Positions 6,869 through 8,011 of a stretch of DNA of 8,011 nt are shown here, piece after piece. Below the pieces are notes generated by a model. That model saw nothing but the letters and a program-made list of their open reading frames with translations, searched no databases and was not told where the DNA came from. The position numbers and the translations under genes were made by a program. The stretch comes from Bacteroidia bacterium (GTDB lineage Bacteria; Bacteroidota; Bacteroidia; Cytophagales; Cyclobacteriaceae): the NCBI GenBank assembly GCA_012031955.1, contig JAAURZ010000089.1:1-8011 (forward strand), written 5' to 3'. Each line of letters begins with the position of its first letter. The stretch's first letter is position 1.

Positions 6869-7353
6869 ACGTATTCAGGAGCGATTGAAATCTTTTTTAC
6901 CACCGGTTTTTTCATGAGGCGTACCGACTCGATGGTAATATCGTGCGAAAGCGCTTTGCACATGTCGTAAATAGTGAGCGCGGCTACGGAGGCAGCGGTG
7001 AGCGCCTCCATCTCCACACCCGTCTTTCCGTTGACAGCAACATGGGTGTCGATGATTATTTTTTTGTCCTTTACATGGATTTGCACCTGGCAATCGTCGA
7101 GCCCGAGCGGATGACACAATGGAATCAAATCGGCTGTTCGCTTGGCGCCCATCACACCGGCAATGATAGCCGTCTGAAACACAGGTCCCTTGCGTGTTAC
7201 CAATTCGTTGTTGCGGATCATCGCCAGCACGTCTTCACCCACGTCCACAACGGCTTGTGCTTCCGCAACCCGTAGCGTAGCTGGTTTGGCAGACACGTCC
7301 ACCATTTGCGGATTGCCGGATTGGTCTATATGACTGAATTCGTTACTTTTCAT
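6865..7353 (-). CDS. moaC: Cyclic pyranopterin monophosphate synthase MoaC
   Basis: MoaC works with MoaA in the first step of molybdenum cofactor synthesis, turning the cyclic GTP-derived intermediate into cyclic pyranopterin monophosphate. The 162 residues equal the usual family length. Hallmarks are MVDVSAK at 17-23, KRTADLIPLCHPL at 71-83 and GVEMEALTAASVAAL at 112-126, followed by TIYDMCKA. D130 and K133 align with the E. coli catalytic D128 and K131. K55 of TRKGPVFQTA aligns with K51. No key residue is missing. The start is ATG at 7353-7351, 17 nt or so downstream of the predicted promoter's start point. It is the first gene of a leftward operon. Its TGA stop overlaps the channel start (ATGA). 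moaA is not in the window. Confidence 0.96.
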   Translation of the reverse strand: MKSNEFSHIDQSGNPQMVDVSAKPATLRVAEAQAVVDVGEDVLAMIRNNELVTRKGPVFQTAIIAGVMGAKRTADLIPLCHPLGLDDCQVQIHVKDKKIIIDTHVAVNGKTGVEMEALTAASVAALTIYDMCKALSHDITIESVRLMKKPVVKKISIAPEYV

Positions 7354-7393
7354 TCACCATTTGCATCGGTCATTTTCAAAGTTAGAATTTTGT
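7354..7393. promoter_or_regulatory. 40-nt divergent promoter region between moaC and moeA
   Basis: The moaC and moeA starts are only 40 nt apart and face away from each other, so both promoters must share or overlap this AT-rich strip and reach into the coding regions. This makes coordinated control of the two cofactor genes likely. I see no riboswitch, and there is no room for a long Moco-RNA-type leader. Confidence 0.6.
7377..7384 (-). promoter_or_regulatory. Bacteroidota -7 element (TAACTTTG) for moaC
   Basis: Minus-strand TAACTTTG matches the Bacteroidota -7 consensus TAnnTTTG exactly. It would start transcription near 7371, leaving a leader of roughly 17 nt before the moaC ATG. A -33 TTG-type box at about 7400-7405 is not evident, which lowers certainty. 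Confidence 0.5.
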
Positions 7394-7936
7394 ATGGTAA
7401 GCGTACACGAAGCCGCAGAGATAATTTCAGCCCACTGCCAGCCACTTCCGTCGCGACAGACAAGCATAGAGACAGCGCTGGGCCACGTGCTTGCCGAAAC
7501 GGTGCTTGCCGACCGCGACCTACCGCCATTCCACCGCGTTACCATGGACGGAATTGCCGTAAGGTGGTCGGGCGATGACAGAAAGTTTTTACTGACAGGC
7601 TTACAACGTGCGGGCGAACCCGGGCTTACACTGAACGCACCCGGCGACGCCATCGAGATCATGACGGGCGCAACCTTGCCCGACGGCGCCGACACAGTGA
7701 TACGGTACGAAGACTTGCAGTTAAGCAACGGCTACGCCGTGGTGTCGGATGTAGCGGAGATCATCAAAGGTCAAAACATCCACTATCGGGGCCAGGACGC
7801 GAAAGCAGCGTCCGTGCTGCTTGCACCCCCAATGGTACTGTCGCCGGCGGAGATTGCCTTGCTTGCCGCCGTAGGTAAGTCGCAGGTAACTGTCGCCGCG
7901 TGGCCGCGGATCGCGTTGTCCACGCGCTTCCAATAG
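7394..7936 (+). CDS. moeA: Molybdopterin molybdenumtransferase MoeA, truncated (5' part)
   Basis: MoeA inserts molybdate into adenylylated molybdopterin. The start is ATG at 7394; an upstream in-frame TTG at 7361 would lie in the promoter strip. Visible family motifs are DLPPFHRVTMDGIAVRW (42-58), EIMTGATLPDGADTVIRYED (88-107), GQNIHYRGQDAK (127-138) and LSPAEIALLAAVGKSQVTV (149-167). After about residue 167 the family sequence fails. PRIALST (171-177) resembles the expected PRVAxxSTGDEL motif but is followed by RFQ and a stop. The protein is thus 180 residues against about 400 for the family. The C-terminal catalytic half and domain IV are missing. None of the three + strand frames after 7925 restores them, so this is not a simple frameshift. 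The 3' end coincides with a jump in GC content (see the junction finding). Confidence 0.88.
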   Translation: MVSVHEAAEIISAHCQPLPSRQTSIETALGHVLAETVLADRDLPPFHRVTMDGIAVRWSGDDRKFLLTGLQRAGEPGLTLNAPGDAIEIMTGATLPDGADTVIRYEDLQLSNGYAVVSDVAEIIKGQNIHYRGQDAKAASVLLAPPMVLSPAEIALLAAVGKSQVTVAAWPRIALSTRFQ

Positions 7937-8010
7937 AGCTCGCCGTTGGGGAGGAGCAGCGCAGGCGCGAAGTCGCGCTGGTCCTGGGCCTCAGGCGCGG
8001 GCCCACGGGC
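7897..8010 (-). CDS. Partial open frame of high-GC, probably foreign, coding DNA
   Basis: Reading leftward from 8010, one minus-strand frame stays open to the junction with moeA, for about 38 codons. It contains QRDFAPALLLPNGELYWKRV followed by DNAIRGHAA. Nearly every third codon position is G or C, and 81 of the 111 bases from 7901 to 8011 are G/C (about 73%). This differs from the host genes here and is typical of coding DNA in a high-GC organism. Both ends are missing and I do not recognise the family. The + strand here only yields the tail of the broken moeA frame. Confidence 0.5.
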
Positions 8011-8011
8011 C

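Noticed and set aside
7050..7065. T-rich run near 7060 as a terminator
   Set aside because: It is the Lys/Ile codon run (KDKKIIID) inside moaC read from the other strand, with no stem before it.
7895..8011. Simple frameshift as the cause of moeA truncation
   Set aside because: All three + strand frames were read to the end and none gives the STGDEL region or later MoeA sequence. The change in GC and the coherent minus-strand frame point to a junction instead.
1..8011. tRNA, rRNA, CRISPR array, insertion sequence or phage attachment site
   Set aside because: No cloverleaf-like segment, regularly spaced direct repeat, transposase motif or terminal inverted repeat was seen anywhere in the window.

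Overview
The window looks like a contig piece from a gliding/T9SS-type member of the Bacteroidota (Cytophagales-like is my guess). The reasons are a type IX secretion (T9SS) type B sorting domain, a PorP/SprF outer-membrane protein, a TonB-C protein, the absence of Shine-Dalgarno sequences, and one good Bacteroidota-style TAnnTTTG -7 promoter element. It falls into two oppositely oriented gene blocks plus a damaged right-hand end.

Left block (+ strand, 80-5517): an ECF sigma factor (reading frame broken at about 371-385); a 184-nt gap holding a strong RNA hairpin; a single-pass TonB-C protein; a secreted seven-bladed FG-GAP/VCBS beta-propeller protein ending in a T9SS type B (gliding-motility-type) C-terminal domain (frame broken at about 1890); and a PorP/SprF-like barrel fused to an OmpA peptidoglycan-binding domain. 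The last three are tightly packed (ATGA overlap, then a 1-nt gap). The cargo and its adjacent SprF-type partner form a recognisable secretion pair. The sigma factor and TonB-like protein look like a control module for it.

Right block (5508-7936): moaC, a voltage-gated K+ channel gene (frame broken at about 6679) and mobA run leftward as an overlapping operon. moeA runs rightward from a 40-nt divergent promoter region. moaC, mobA and moeA belong to molybdenum cofactor synthesis. The channel is an unexpected passenger, locked between moaC and mobA by overlapping start and stop codons.

Right end (about 7895-8011): moeA loses its homology and ends early. The last ~115 bp are about 73% GC and read on the minus strand as an open frame with almost exclusively G/C third positions. 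I read this as a chimeric junction with DNA of a high-GC organism, or a real rearrangement.

Three independent 1-nt frame breaks in otherwise well-conserved genes, each next to a short homopolymer or dinucleotide run, suggest sequence-quality problems rather than true pseudogenes. The raw reads would settle this.
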